A stretch of 64,000 nt of DNA from Micromonospora avicenniae (GTDB taxonomy: Bacteria > Actinomycetota > Actinomycetes > Mycobacteriales > Micromonosporaceae), in the NCBI RefSeq assembly GCF_900156065.1, contig NZ_FTNF01000002.1, positions 248,001-312,000 of the forward strand, read 5' to 3'. The notes below the pieces were generated by a model. It did not search any database and had not been told where the DNA came from. It saw only the letters and a list, made by a program, of their open reading frames with translations. A program made the position numbers and the translations under genes. Each line of letters begins with the position of its first letter. The first letter of the stretch is position 1. Of the stretch, positions 27,133-35,843 are shown piece after piece.

Positions 27133-27554
27133 GCCGCGGCCCGGAGCCGGAGCGCGACCTCGACGTTGCCGCGGGTGGCGTTGGAGTAGGGGCAGACCTG
27201 GTGCGCCTGGGACATCAGCTCCTCGGCGGCCGCCCGCTCGACGGCGGGCAGGTCGACGACGAGCGCGACGGTCAGCCCGTAGCCGCCCGCGCCGTTCGGA
27301 CCGATGCCCACCTCCGCCTCGACGGCGGAGTCGGTCACGTCCGCCTTCGTCCCGCGGGCCACGGCCCGCAGCGCGGAGTGGAAGCAGGCCGCGTAGCCGG
27401 CGGCGAAGAGCTGCTCGGGGTTGGCGCCGCCACCGGCGCCGCCCATCTCCTTGGGAGGCACGAGGTCGAGGTCGAGGATGCCGTCGGCGGTCCGGACGTG
27501 GCCGCTGCGGCCGTCACCGGTGGAGGTGGCGGACGCGGTGTAGAGCACCTGCAT
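27129..27554 (-). CDS. ohr: organic hydroperoxide resistance protein (OsmC/Ohr)
   Basis: 141 residues. The two redox cysteines are C57 in AACFHSAL and C121 in QVCPYSNATRGN, with the usual Arg (R21 in HVRTADG) and Glu (E47 in NPEQLFA). Ohr reduces fatty acid hydroperoxides using lipoyl thiols. It starts 6 bp after ohrR ends and overlaps the following oxidoreductase gene, making a three-gene peroxide-stress operon. Confidence 0.96.
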   Translation of the reverse strand: MQVLYTASATSTGDGRSGHVRTADGILDLDLVPPKEMGGAGGGANPEQLFAAGYAACFHSALRAVARGTKADVTDSAVEAEVGIGPNGAGGYGLTVALVVDLPAVERAAAEELMSQAHQVCPYSNATRGNVEVALRLRAAA

Positions 27555-27560
27555 GAGGGG

Positions 27561-28007
27561 TCACTGCTCCTTCTGTCGGTGGACGGTCTCGGTGACCCGG
27601 GTGAGGGTGTCGCGGAGGGCGACCAGCTCGGCCTCGGAGAGCCCGGTGGCCCGGGCGATCCGGAGCGGCACGTCCTCCACCCGTTGCCGCAGCGCCCGGC
27701 CGGCGTCGGTCAGTTCCACCTCGACCCGTCGCTCGTCGCGCGTCGACCGCCGCCGGACCACCAGGCCCGTCTCCTCGAGCCGCTTGAGCAGCGGGGAGAG
27801 GGTGCCGGAGTCCAGCCGCAGCTCGGCGCCGAGATCGGAGACGGTGCGGGGGTCGCCGTCGTGCTCCCACAGCACCAGCAGGACGAGGTACTGCGGGTAG
27901 GTCAGCCCGACGGCGTCGAGGATGGGCCGGTAGACGTCGGTCATGGCCCGCGACGCCGCGTAGAGCGCGAAGCACACCTGACGGCGCAACACCAGGTCAT
28001 CGGTCAC
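27561..28007 (-). CDS. ohrR: OhrR, MarR-family organic peroxide sensor
   Basis: 148 residues. The sensing cysteine is C12 in LRRQVCFALYAASRA, as in OhrR proteins. The winged helix covers VSDLGAELRLDSGTLSPLLKRLEETGLVVRRRSTRDERRVEVELT. Oxidation of C12 is expected to release the repressor from its site, which overlaps its own promoter. The GTG at 28007 follows a TACTTT -10 by 6 bases; the frame upstream of it runs through the promoter and is not coding. Confidence 0.95.
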   Translation of the reverse strand: MTDDLVLRRQVCFALYAASRAMTDVYRPILDAVGLTYPQYLVLLVLWEHDGDPRTVSDLGAELRLDSGTLSPLLKRLEETGLVVRRRSTRDERRVEVELTDAGRALRQRVEDVPLRIARATGLSEAELVALRDTLTRVTETVHRQKEQ

Positions 28008-28013
28008 CCCAGA

Positions 28014-28042
28014 AAAGTAGCGCGCAACTAAATTGTGCGCAA
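28014..28042 (-). promoter_or_regulatory. ohrR promoter with embedded OhrR operator
   Basis: On the minus strand, TTGCGC (28042-28037) and TACTTT (28019-28014) are 17 bases apart, and the -10 ends 6 bases before the GTG, so the transcript is probably leaderless. A 21-bp imperfect palindrome (28020-28040, arms GCGC and CAA/TTG around ACTAAAT) fills the spacer and is the likely OhrR site. Confidence 0.75.
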
Positions 28043-28132
28043 CCCTTCCTGTTCGATCGCCGACCACCGATCTGCTCCCGGCCACGCCGCCGCCGGGGAA
28101 CCGTCCGGCTCGACCTGTCGGTCCCCCCCGGT

Positions 28133-28678
28133 TCAGATCCGGCCGGCCACCGTGCCGGCGATCCGCTCCAGCGGCTCGCGGTTCTCCTCCGGGTCGTTGA
28201 GCCGGACCAGACGCACCGCCACCCACAGCCCGGAACGGTTGACGAAGGCCGCCTCGAAGCTCACGTACGTCTCGTCACCGACGCCGGCCAGCGGTCGCAG
28301 CTCGTGGCCGAGCTCCCGCTCGATGTCGAGGTACTTCTTCGCGCCGTCACCGACGAAGACCTCCACCTGGGCCGTCGGCCCGCTCGCCGGGGCGGTGTAG
28401 GTGCACGACTCGCGTACCGGCACGGCGTCGTCCAGCTTGGTGCCGGCCAGCTCCTCCGCCTCCTTCTTCGTCACCAGGGCGCACACGTCGACGGCGGCCG
28501 GCGCCTGCGTGGTGGGCGAGGGCTCGTCACTGGTGGCCGGCGCCTCGGGCAGCGGCGCCTCGACCGCCGCCGGTGGCACGTCGTCCCCGCCGGAACCGCA
28601 GCCGGCCGCCGAGCCGACCAGCAGGGGCAGCAGACCGGCCAGCAGCAGGGCGGCCATCCGCGGGCGGAGCTGTCTCAT
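28133..28678 (-). CDS. lipoprotein, DUF3558-like
   Basis: 181 residues. MRQLRPRMAALLLAGLLPLLVGSAAGC is a signal peptide ending in a lipobox with Cys27, so the protein is anchored on the outer face of the membrane. A Pro/Ala/Glu linker follows, then a folded domain (about 60-181) beginning VDVCALVTKKEAEELAG with a second Cys in ESCTYTAP. The layout resembles actinobacterial DUF3558 lipoproteins of unknown function. The ATG follows GGAGG. It is not obviously in an operon. Confidence 0.78.
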   Translation of the reverse strand: MRQLRPRMAALLLAGLLPLLVGSAAGCGSGGDDVPPAAVEAPLPEAPATSDEPSPTTQAPAAVDVCALVTKKEAEELAGTKLDDAVPVRESCTYTAPASGPTAQVEVFVGDGAKKYLDIERELGHELRPLAGVGDETYVSFEAAFVNRSGLWVAVRLVRLNDPEENREPLERIAGTVAGRI

Positions 28679-28730
28679 CAGGACCTCCAAGACGGTTCAG
28701 GCGGGGGCGGGACATCAGTGGGCCGGCCGG

Positions 28731-29003
28731 TCACGACGGGTCACCCGGCGCTGCCGTGCCCTCCGGCGCGACGATCCACTCGGCCGTGCCCAGCCGGTCC
28801 ACCCGCCACCCGGCGGCGGCCGCCACCGCGGCCACCGTCTCGGCGTCGGGCCCCTCGACCAGGGCGAGCACCACGTCGTCGGCCGGGATCCACACGGCGC
28901 CCCGAAGTCGGGTCGTGCCGGTGGTCAGCGCACCGACCGGCTCGTCGGCGGACTCTCCCGGAACGCGGTCGTAGCGCTCGAGGACGAAGAGTCGACTGGA
29001 CAT
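28731..29003 (-). CDS. small hypothetical protein, ferredoxin-like alpha/beta fold possible
   Basis: 90 residues: MSSRLFVLERYDRVPG then LRGAVWIPADDVVLALVEGPDAETVAAVAAAAGWRVDRL. The alternating strands and the central helix after VEGPDAE resemble DUF4242/nickel-binding small proteins of the dimeric alpha-beta barrel type, but the His ligands of that family are not seen. The start is supported by TAGCGT 6 bases upstream. Function unknown. Confidence 0.62.
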   Translation of the reverse strand: MSSRLFVLERYDRVPGESADEPVGALTTGTTRLRGAVWIPADDVVLALVEGPDAETVAAVAAAAGWRVDRLGTAEWIVAPEGTAAPGDPS

Positions 29004-29009
29004 GCGTCG

Positions 29010-29031
29010 ACGCTAGGCCCGCATGCGGGCC
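29010..29031 (-). promoter_or_regulatory. -10 box with an adjacent 16-bp palindrome
   Basis: TAGCGT (29015-29010) ends 6 bases before the ATG at 29003. Immediately upstream lies GGCCCGCATGCGGGCC (29016-29031), a perfect palindrome placed in the -10/-35 spacer where a regulator would bind. Confidence 0.5.
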
Positions 29032-29205
29032 GGGTAATCGGGCGTTTCCCTATCCTTCGACGGCCACCTGCGACGTCGTCCGCTGGGCGCTCGGCGGGGC
29101 GCCGCATCGCCGCCGCGCCGGCGCGCGCCCCGGCGATCGTGCTGGCGCAGGCCCGTCCCTGCCCGTGGCCCGACACCGCGGCAAGCAGCCGCGCCCCGCC
29201 GGTGC

Positions 29206-31956
29206 TCAGCCGTCGCCGATCACCCCACGGGCCATCGTGGCGCCCAGCTCGGCGCGGCTGGTCACCCCGAGCTTCCGGTAGATCCGGGCGAGGTTGGCCT
29301 CGACCGTCTTCGGGCTGATGAAGAGTGTGTCGGCGATGACCCGGTTGGTCCGGCCGGCGGCCGCGAGGCGGGCCACCTCCAGCTCGGTGCCGGTGAGCTG
29401 ACGCGGCGCGACCCGGCCGCCGGTGCGTTCCGCCTCGGCGCGGGCACGGGCGGCCAACGCCTCCGCGCCGAGCGCGTCGAACTCGGCCGCGGCTCCGGTC
29501 AGCGCGTCGCGTGCCTCCCGCCGCCGGCGTATCCGCCGGTACGCGACGCCGGCCACCAGCAGGCAGCGAGCCCGGTCCAGCGGGAGCACGTCGGCGGGTA
29601 CGGCCGCCCGGGCGGCGTCCAGCTCCACCAGCGCGTCGGACGGGTCACGCCCGAGCGCACCGTCGAGCAACACCCGGCTGCGGGCCAGCCCCAGGGCGGT
29701 CCACGGCCGGGGCAGCCGCCGGTGCCGTACCGCCAGCCGCTCGAGGACCGCCTCGGCGGTGGCCAGGTCACCGGCCCCGACGCAGGCCTCCAACCAGTCC
29801 GGTTCGAAACGCTGGGCCAACGGCTCGACCAGTCCCAACTCGTCCACGGTGGCCGCCAGCACGCCGAAGTGCCGGGCCGCCTCCGGCAGCCGCCCCCCGG
29901 TCAGCGCCGCGTAGCCGGCGAGCTGGGTGTGGATCCGGAGCCGCCACCGATCGTCCAGCTCGTCGGCGCGACCCAAGCCCTCCACGGCGATCCGGGTGGC
30001 CTCCTCCAACCGTCCTCGGTACGCCAGCAGCAGACCCTCCAGCCACTCCACCCCCGCCGAGTCGGCACCGTACTGCTCGCCCAGTTCGCGCGCCTCGGCG
30101 ATGTGGGTGGCGGCGTCCGCCCACCGGCCGGCGAGCAACTCGGTCTCGCCGAGGTGACACAGCAGTTCGTGCTGGGACGGCTCGTCGCCGCGCCCGACCG
30201 CGCGGTTCAGCAACCAGTGCAGCCGTTCACGGGCCCGCTCGTGCTCGTCCAGCCCCCTCCACCAGATCGCCGGCACGGTCCCGGCCAGCCAGGACGGCTC
30301 ATCCCCTTCCGCCGCCAACGCCTGCTCCAGCAGCTCCGTCCGCGCGGTGAGACCCGCCCGTACCTCGTTGAAGAACAGGAGCATCAACGCCGCGGCGTAC
30401 ACCGGGCGGTCGTCGGGGCTACCCGCCAGCAGCGCGGCGGCGTGTTCCGCGTGCCGCCGAGCCGGGTCCGGCGCGTCCTCGAACATGCCGAGGTGCGCGT
30501 GGATACGCCCGGCCAGCGCCGTGTCGGGCGGGGCGGCGGCCAGCGCCCGTTCGGCGATCGCCATGATCTTCTCGGGTGATTCGTCCGCACTCCAGCCGAT
30601 CACGGCCCGAAGCAACAGCGCCTCACCCCGCGCCGGCCCGGTCAGCTCCTCGACCGCCTGTTCGGCCGCGACGCGGGCGGCGGCGTAGTCGCCACTGTCG
30701 TACCTGCACTGCGCGGCGGCCAGTCGCCAGCGGGCGTGCTCCGCGACGGTCTCCGGCGGGCCGAGGCGCGCTGCCGTGTCGTACAGCCCCGCGGCGATCT
30801 CCGGGGCGCCCCGGGCCTGCTGGCGGGCGGCGGCGGCCGCGATCTCCGCCGCCGCCTCCGGAGCCGGCGCGCTCGTGCACCGGGCCAGTTGCCGGGCCCG
30901 CTCGTCCGGGTCCCGTGCGGTGTCGGCGAGCAGCCGGTGCAGGCGCCGACGCACCCCGGTGGGCACGTCGGCACGGACCGCCGCGGCGTAGACCGGGTGC
31001 GCGAAGCTCACGTCCTCCCCGGCCACGGCCACCAGCCCCGCCTCCTCCGCGGGATCGAGATCGGCGGCGGCCACCCCGGCCCGGGCCAGCCCGTCCAGAG
31101 TCGGTACGCCGGAGAGCGCGGCGAGCCGGATCGCGTGCCGGGTCGGCGGCGGCAGGGCGGCCAGCCGGTCGGCGATCAGGTGCCGCAGCGACGGCGCGGC
31201 CGGTAGATCCGCACCCGGGGCCGGCTGCTGTGGCAGCCGCAGCACCGCCCGGGCCAGCTCGATGGCGAGCAGTGGATTGCCGCCGGACTCCTCGGCGATG
31301 CGGACCAGCAGCGGCCGGGGCAGGGCGGTGCCGGTCGCCGCGCGCAGCACGTGGTGGAGCGCGCCCACGCCGAGCGGGCCGACGGTGACCCGGTCCAACA
31401 ACGCGCCGGTGGCGCCGTGGTCGAGGCCGAGCGGTGCGGGCATCGCCTGCGGTCGATCTGATCGCGCGGTGACCAGCACGGCGATCCTCGGCACCACGCG
31501 GCGCAACGCGAAGCGCAACGCCCGCTCGCTCGGCGGGTCCAGCCACGGCGCGTCGTCCACCGCGACCAGCACGTGGGGCCGTTCCGGCCTGGCGACCGCC
31601 TCGAACAACGCCCGGGTGGCCGCGGCCACCGCCCGCTCGTCCACCGGCTCGGTCACCTCGCCGGAGAGCAGCACCCCGGCCAGGGCCGTGCGCTGCGGCG
31701 GCGGTAGCTCCGCCGCGCGGTCGGCGAGGGGCGCGAGCACGTCGGCCAGCGCGGCGAAGGGCAACGCCCGCTCGGCCTCCGTCGGCGCGCAGCACAACAA
31801 CAGCCAGCCGTCCCCGGCGGCGGCGTCGAGCAGCGACCGGTGCACCGCCGTCTTGCCGATGCCGGCCGGCCCCTCCAGGAGCACCGGCCGACCGTCGTCC
31901 AGGGACCGCCGGGCCTGACCCAGCACAACGTCCCGGCCGATGACCACCCCGCCCAC
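29206..31956 (-). CDS. large LuxR-family (LAL/MalT-type) ATP-dependent transcriptional regulator
   Basis: 916 residues. The N-terminal AAA ATPase has Walker A EGPAGIGKTAV (about 28-38) and Walker B HVLVAVDDAPWLDPPS. A long middle region of TPR-like helices (about 350-820) follows. The C-terminal LuxR helix-turn-helix is LTGTELEVARLAAAGRTNRV then ISPKTVEANLARIYRKLGV. Such regulators sense metabolites through the TPR region and activate nearby genes or biosynthetic clusters. It is alone here, between priA and a small protein. The GTG at 31956 starts the frame closest to the ATPase domain. Confidence 0.92.
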   Translation of the reverse strand: MGGVVIGRDVVLGQARRSLDDGRPVLLEGPAGIGKTAVHRSLLDAAAGDGWLLLCCAPTEAERALPFAALADVLAPLADRAAELPPPQRTALAGVLLSGEVTEPVDERAVAAATRALFEAVARPERPHVLVAVDDAPWLDPPSERALRFALRRVVPRIAVLVTARSDRPQAMPAPLGLDHGATGALLDRVTVGPLGVGALHHVLRAATGTALPRPLLVRIAEESGGNPLLAIELARAVLRLPQQPAPGADLPAAPSLRHLIADRLAALPPPTRHAIRLAALSGVPTLDGLARAGVAAADLDPAEEAGLVAVAGEDVSFAHPVYAAAVRADVPTGVRRRLHRLLADTARDPDERARQLARCTSAPAPEAAAEIAAAAARQQARGAPEIAAGLYDTAARLGPPETVAEHARWRLAAAQCRYDSGDYAAARVAAEQAVEELTGPARGEALLLRAVIGWSADESPEKIMAIAERALAAAPPDTALAGRIHAHLGMFEDAPDPARRHAEHAAALLAGSPDDRPVYAAALMLLFFNEVRAGLTARTELLEQALAAEGDEPSWLAGTVPAIWWRGLDEHERARERLHWLLNRAVGRGDEPSQHELLCHLGETELLAGRWADAATHIAEARELGEQYGADSAGVEWLEGLLLAYRGRLEEATRIAVEGLGRADELDDRWRLRIHTQLAGYAALTGGRLPEAARHFGVLAATVDELGLVEPLAQRFEPDWLEACVGAGDLATAEAVLERLAVRHRRLPRPWTALGLARSRVLLDGALGRDPSDALVELDAARAAVPADVLPLDRARCLLVAGVAYRRIRRRREARDALTGAAAEFDALGAEALAARARAEAERTGGRVAPRQLTGTELEVARLAAAGRTNRVIADTLFISPKTVEANLARIYRKLGVTSRAELGATMARGVIGDG

Positions 31957-32081
31957 CCGGTCAGTCTCGCAGCCGGTGGGCCGGCCGGTCGAGCACCGTG
32001 CAGCGGGTCGGACGGTGTCGTCCGGACGGCCGTGCGCGCAGCGGCCGTGAAGTCGCCGCGGCCCTGCGGACGGACGGTCGG

Positions 32082-32123
32082 AGACCGTCGGGAAACCCCG
32101 CTGCCGGGTTACCCGACGGTCTC
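32082..32123 (-). terminator. hairpin overlapping the 3' end of priA
   Basis: CCCGACGGTCTC (32112-32123, the last priA codons) pairs with GAGACCGTCGGG (32082-32093), a 12-bp stem with an 18-base loop. It would end the his operon before the LuxR gene, with the stem partly coding. Confidence 0.65.
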
Positions 32124-32849
32124 TCCGGCGGCGGCCAGCGTCTCGAGCGCCTCCGCCACGGTGAACGCGCCCGCGTAGAGCGCCTTGCCGGCGATCACGC
32201 CCTCCACCCCGATCGGCTCGAGCACCGCCAGCGCGCGCAGATCGTCCAGGGTGGAGACGCCGCCCGAGGCGATCACCGGCGCGCCGGTTCGGGCGCAGAC
32301 CTCACGCAGCAGCTCCAGGTTCGGCCCGCGCATCGTGCCGTCCTTGGTGATGTCGGTGACCACGTACCGCGCGGCACCTGCCTTGTCGAGCCGCTCCAGC
32401 ACCTCGAAGAGGTCGCCGCCGTCACGGGTCCAGCCGCGGGCGGAGAGCGTACGACCACGAACGTCCAGCCCGATCGCGACCCGGTCGCCGTACTCGCCGA
32501 CGATCCGGTCGCACCAGGCCGGATCCTCCAGCGCGGCGGTGCCGATGTTGACCCGGGCCGCTCCGGTGCCCAGCGCGGCGAGCAGCGACTCGTCGTCACG
32601 GATGCCACCGGAGAGCTCGACCTTCACGTCGAGCTGGCGGACCACCTCGGCGAGCAGGTGCGCGTTGGACCCGCGACCGAACGCGGCGTCGAGGTCGACC
32701 AGGTGGATCCACTCCGCACCGTCGCGTTGCCAGGCCAGCGCCGCCTCCAGCGGGTCGCCGTAGCTGGTCTCGCTGCCGGCGGCCCCCTGTACGAGGCGGA
32801 CGGCCCGACCGTCGGCGACGTCCACGGCGGGCAACAGGGTGAGGCTCAA
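32109..32849 (-). CDS. priA: phosphoribosyl isomerase A (bifunctional HisA/TrpF)
   Basis: 246-residue barrel that isomerises ProFAR in histidine synthesis and, in actinobacteria, also phosphoribosylanthranilate in tryptophan synthesis. It starts TTGAGCCTCACC after AGGAGAAGACG, so TTG is the start codon. [18 protein letters not shown] carries catalytic Asp10, and [15 protein letters not shown] the second Asp; [10 protein letters not shown] and [11 protein letters not shown] are phosphate loops. The absence of trpF near trpC/trpB fits the dual role, which is inferred here from lineage and context. Confidence 0.94.
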   Translation of the reverse strand: MSLTLLPAVDVADGRAVRLVQGAAGSETSYGDPLEAALAWQRDGAEWIHLVDLDAAFGRGSNAHLLAEVVRQLDVKVELSGGIRDDESLLAALGTGAARVNIGTAALEDPAWCDRIVGEYGDRVAIGLDVRGRTLSARGWTRDGGDLFEVLERLDKAGAARYVVTDITKDGTMRGPNLELLREVCARTGAPVIASGGVSTLDDLRALAVLEPIGVEGVIAGKALYAGAFTVAEALETLAAAGETVG

Positions 32850-32864
32850 CGTCTTCTCCTAGCG

Positions 32865-33188
32865 TCAGGTACGACGGTCCAGGGCGATCACCACGATCGC
32901 CGGCAGTACGAGCAGCAGCAGCACGACCAGCGCGATGCGCAGCGCCAGGTCGTCCACGAGGGCCCAGATCAGGATCAGCGACGCCAGGGTGAGCAGCACG
33001 ATCCCGGCGCGCTCGGTACGGCTGTGCCGAGCCAGACGGCCGGCGCTGCGCCGACGCGACTGCGGCGTGAGCCGACGCACCAGCTTGCGCCGACGCTCCC
33101 GGCGGGCCACCCGACGCCGGCGGACGGCACGTTCCCGGGCCAGCTCGGCCTCGCGCGCCGCCCGGCGGCGGGCACGTTCCTTGCTCAC
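32865..33188 (-). CDS. small basic membrane protein in the his operon
   Basis: 107 residues. The first 60 are extremely Arg-rich (VSKERARRRAAREAELARER, RRRRVARRERRRKLVRRL), followed by two membrane helices (IVLLTLASLILIWALVDDL and IALVVLLLLVLPAIVVIAL). It lies between hisH and priA with short gaps, so it is probably co-transcribed. No function is known; the basic arm could touch nucleic acid or lipid headgroups. Confidence 0.7.
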   Translation of the reverse strand: MSKERARRRAAREAELARERAVRRRRVARRERRRKLVRRLTPQSRRRSAGRLARHSRTERAGIVLLTLASLILIWALVDDLALRIALVVLLLLVLPAIVVIALDRRT

Positions 33189-33231
33189 ACCGCACCGCGC
33201 CCGGCCGCAGCGGGCGTCGGCTCGACCGCGC

Positions 33232-33858
33232 TCACAGCGTGGCCAGCCAGTTGCGCAGCAGCCTGGCCCCGGTGTCGGCCGACTTCTCCGGGTGGAACTG
33301 GGCGGCGGAGAGCGGACCCCGCTCGACGGCCGCCACGAAATCGGCGCCGTGGTGGGCGGTGGTGACCGTGGCGCCGGCCGAGGCCAGCGAGCCGGGCTCG
33401 GTGACCGCGTACGAGTGGACGAAGTAGAACCGGCTCTCCGGCGGCAGGCCGGTGAAGAGCGCCGACGACTCGGGCGCGCGCACGGTGTTCCAGCCCATGT
33501 GCGGCAGCCGGGTCGCGGGAAGCTTCGTCACCCCGCCGGGCAGCAGCCCGAGCCCCTTGGTGACCACGGCGTGCTCCTCGCCGTGTTCGAAGAGCACCTG
33601 CATCCCGACGCAGATGCCGAGCACCGGGCGACCGGCGGCCACCCGGTCGGCGATGACCGGGCCGGCCCCGAGCCCCTCGATACCGGCCATGCACGCCGCG
33701 AACGCGCCGACGCCGGGCACCACCAGCCCGGCCGCGGCCGAGGCGGCCGACAGGTCGTCGGTCACCCGTACCGTCGCCCCGGCGGCGGCCAGGGCGCGTT
33801 CGGCCGACCGGAGGTTGCCCGACCCGTAGTCGAGCACCACCACGTCCGGGCCACTCAC
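33232..33858 (-). CDS. hisH: imidazole glycerol phosphate synthase, glutaminase subunit
   Basis: 208 residues, class I glutamine amidotransferase supplying ammonia to HisF. The nucleophile is C83 in LGICVGMQVLFEHGEE; the His/Glu pair is in AAQFHPEKSADTG; the oxyanion region is VPGVGAFAACM. The start GTGAGTGGCCCG overlaps the stop of the preceding small gene by 4 bp, so translation is coupled. Its partner hisF lies elsewhere in the window. Confidence 0.96.
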   Translation of the reverse strand: MSGPDVVVLDYGSGNLRSAERALAAAGATVRVTDDLSAASAAAGLVVPGVGAFAACMAGIEGLGAGPVIADRVAAGRPVLGICVGMQVLFEHGEEHAVVTKGLGLLPGGVTKLPATRLPHMGWNTVRAPESSALFTGLPPESRFYFVHSYAVTEPGSLASAGATVTTAHHGADFVAAVERGPLSAAQFHPEKSADTGARLLRNWLATL

Positions 33859-34028
33859 CGGCCCGCCCCCGGCAGCAACCACAACACTCCGCCCGCCGTG
33901 GCGAGCACCGCGAGCACGGCGGTCAGCAGCACCGCGCCCCGGGGCGCGCCCTGCCGGTGCAGCGACCAGACGCCGCCCACCAGCACGCCGGCCAGCACCA
34001 GCAACAGGATCGGCAGGACCGCGTTCAC
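33855..34028 (-). CDS. small two-helix membrane protein between hisB and hisH
   Basis: About 57 residues starting VNAVLPILLLVLAGVLVGGV (an alternative GTG lies 9 bases upstream). Two membrane helices are joined by SLHRQGAPRG; the second is AVLLTAVLAVLATAGGVLWLL. It overlaps hisH by 4 bp and starts 46 bp after hisB ends. The longer frame upstream of the start lies over hisB and is a shadow. Function unknown. Confidence 0.6.
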   Translation of the reverse strand: MNAVLPILLLVLAGVLVGGVWSLHRQGAPRGAVLLTAVLAVLATAGGVLWLLPGAGR

Positions 34029-34074
34029 CGCAGCCACCCGCCCGTACGCCGCCGTGCCACGTTCCGCACGCTCA

Positions 34075-34686
34075 TCAGAGCGCCCCCTTCGTGCTCGGTA
34101 CCACCCCGGCCGACCGGGGGTCGATGGCGGTGGCCTCGCGCAACGCCCGCGCCACCGCCTTGAACTGCGCCTCCACCACGTGGTGCGCGTCCGGGTGTCC
34201 ACCGGGCCGGGCCGCCCGCAACACGTCCACGTGCAGCGTGATCCGCGCCGCCTGGCCGAAGGACTCCCAGATGTGCCGGGTCATGCTGGTCGGGTAGACC
34301 GGACCGATGTACGGCGCGAGCGCCGGCTCGTCGTGCAGCACGTACGGCCGGCCGGAGAGGTCGACGGCGGCCCGGACCAGCACCTCGTCCATCGGCACGG
34401 TGGCTGAGCCGTACCGCCGGATGCCGGCCTTGTCGCCCAGCGCCCGGTCGAGTGCCGCACCGAGGGCGAGGGCGGTGTCCTCCATGGTGTGGTGCGCGTC
34501 GATCTCGAGGTCACCGACCGTGTGCACGGTCAGGTCGAAGCCGCCGTGCCGGGCGATCTGGTTGAGCATGTGGTCGTAGAAGCCGACGCCGGTCTCGATG
34601 TCGGCCTTGCCGGTGCCGTCAAGCTCGATCTCGACGAGAACCTTGGTCTCCTTGGTGATCCGCTCGACCCGTGCGGTGCGGCTCAT
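34075..34686 (-). CDS. hisB: imidazoleglycerol-phosphate dehydratase
   Basis: 203 residues, monofunctional IGPD without a phosphatase domain, as in actinobacteria. Metal-binding blocks are YDHMLNQIARHGGFDL, DAHHTMEDTALALGAALD and the C-terminal GHPDAHHVVEAQFKAVARAL. It dehydrates imidazole glycerol phosphate to imidazole acetol phosphate. The ATG follows GAGAGGCGAG. It starts 34 bp after hisC ends in the hisD-C-B-H-A operon. Confidence 0.97.
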   Translation of the reverse strand: MSRTARVERITKETKVLVEIELDGTGKADIETGVGFYDHMLNQIARHGGFDLTVHTVGDLEIDAHHTMEDTALALGAALDRALGDKAGIRRYGSATVPMDEVLVRAAVDLSGRPYVLHDEPALAPYIGPVYPTSMTRHIWESFGQAARITLHVDVLRAARPGGHPDAHHVVEAQFKAVARALREATAIDPRSAGVVPSTKGAL

Positions 34687-34720
34687 TGCTCGCCTCTCGG
34701 TCGCGGGGCTGACGCGCCCA

Positions 34721-35791
34721 CTACAGCTTGTCCATGGCGGTGAGGAAGGCATCGGTCTCGACGGGCGTGCCTGCGGTGACCCGCAGCCACCCGGGCAGCC
34801 CGACGTCCCGGACCAGCACGCCCTGGTCCAGCAGCGCTCGCCAGGCCACGGTCTGGTCGCCGCCGACGGCGAAGAGCACGAAGTTGGCGTCGCTGTCGGC
34901 GACCCGCAGGCCGCGGGCACGCAACTCGGCGACGATCCGGTCGCGCTGCTCCTTGATGGCCGCCACCGTGCCGAGCAGGGCGTCGCGGTGGGCCAGCGCC
35001 GCGCGAGCCGCCGCCTGGGTGAGCGCCGAGAGGTGGTACGGCAGCCGGACCAGCTGCACCGCCTGCACCACCGCCGGATCGGCGGCGAGGTAACCCAGCC
35101 GGCCGCCGGCGAACCCGAACGCCTTGCTCATCGTCCGGGTCACCACCAACCGGGGGTGGTCGGGCAGCACCGCGAGGGCGCTCACCGTGCCGGGGCGGGC
35201 GAACTCGGCGTACGCCTCGTCGACGATCACCATCCCCGGCGCCGCGTCGAGCACGGCGCCGATCACCGCCGGGTCGAGCGCCGTGCCCGTGGGGTTGTTC
35301 GGCGAGCAGAGGAAGACCACGTCCGGGGAGTGCTCGCGGATCTGCGCCACCGCGTCCTCGGCGGTCAGCCCGAAATCGGCGCCGCGCCGCGCGGGCACCC
35401 AGCGGGTGCCGGTGCCGAGCGCGAGCAGCGGATGCATCGAGTACGCCGGGACGAAGCCGAGCGCGCTGCGCCCCGGCCCGCCGAACGCCTGGAGCAACTG
35501 CTGCTGGACCTCGTTGGAGCCGTTGGCCGCCCAGACCTGTCCGACGGTGAGCCCGTGCCCCAGGTAGGCCGCCAGGTCGGCGCGGAGCGCCACCGCGTCC
35601 CGGTCCGGGTAGCGGTTGAGGTCGCGCAGCTCGGCGGCGAGCGCCTTGCCGATCGCCTCGACCACCGGCTCGGGCACCGGATAGGAGTTCTCGTTGGTGT
35701 TCAGCCGCACCGGCACGTCCAGCTGGGGCGCGCCGTACGGCGTGCGACCGCGCAGGTCGTCGCGGATCGGCAGGTCGTCGAGGGTGGTCAC
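34721..35791 (-). CDS. hisC: histidinol-phosphate aminotransferase
   Basis: 356 residues, PLP fold-type I. The PLP lysine is in [17 protein letters not shown]; other marks are [41 protein letters not shown] and VDEAYAEFA. It transaminates imidazole acetol phosphate with glutamate. The GTG at 35791 ([15 protein letters not shown]) follows GGGGTGG. It lies 52 bp after hisD in the operon. Confidence 0.96.
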   Translation of the reverse strand: MTTLDDLPIRDDLRGRTPYGAPQLDVPVRLNTNENSYPVPEPVVEAIGKALAAELRDLNRYPDRDAVALRADLAAYLGHGLTVGQVWAANGSNEVQQQLLQAFGGPGRSALGFVPAYSMHPLLALGTGTRWVPARRGADFGLTAEDAVAQIREHSPDVVFLCSPNNPTGTALDPAVIGAVLDAAPGMVIVDEAYAEFARPGTVSALAVLPDHPRLVVTRTMSKAFGFAGGRLGYLAADPAVVQAVQLVRLPYHLSALTQAAARAALAHRDALLGTVAAIKEQRDRIVAELRARGLRVADSDANFVLFAVGGDQTVAWRALLDQGVLVRDVGLPGWLRVTAGTPVETDAFLTAMDKL

Positions 35792-35843
35792 GCCACCACC
35801 CCGCGCCGCACGTCGGTCCGCAGCGGCGCGGCCGGCCGGCCGG

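Noticed and set aside
29030..29206. Candidate small gene in the gap before the LuxR-family gene
   Set aside because: Frames lack a plausible start with ribosome site or -10 box, and their composition is low-complexity.
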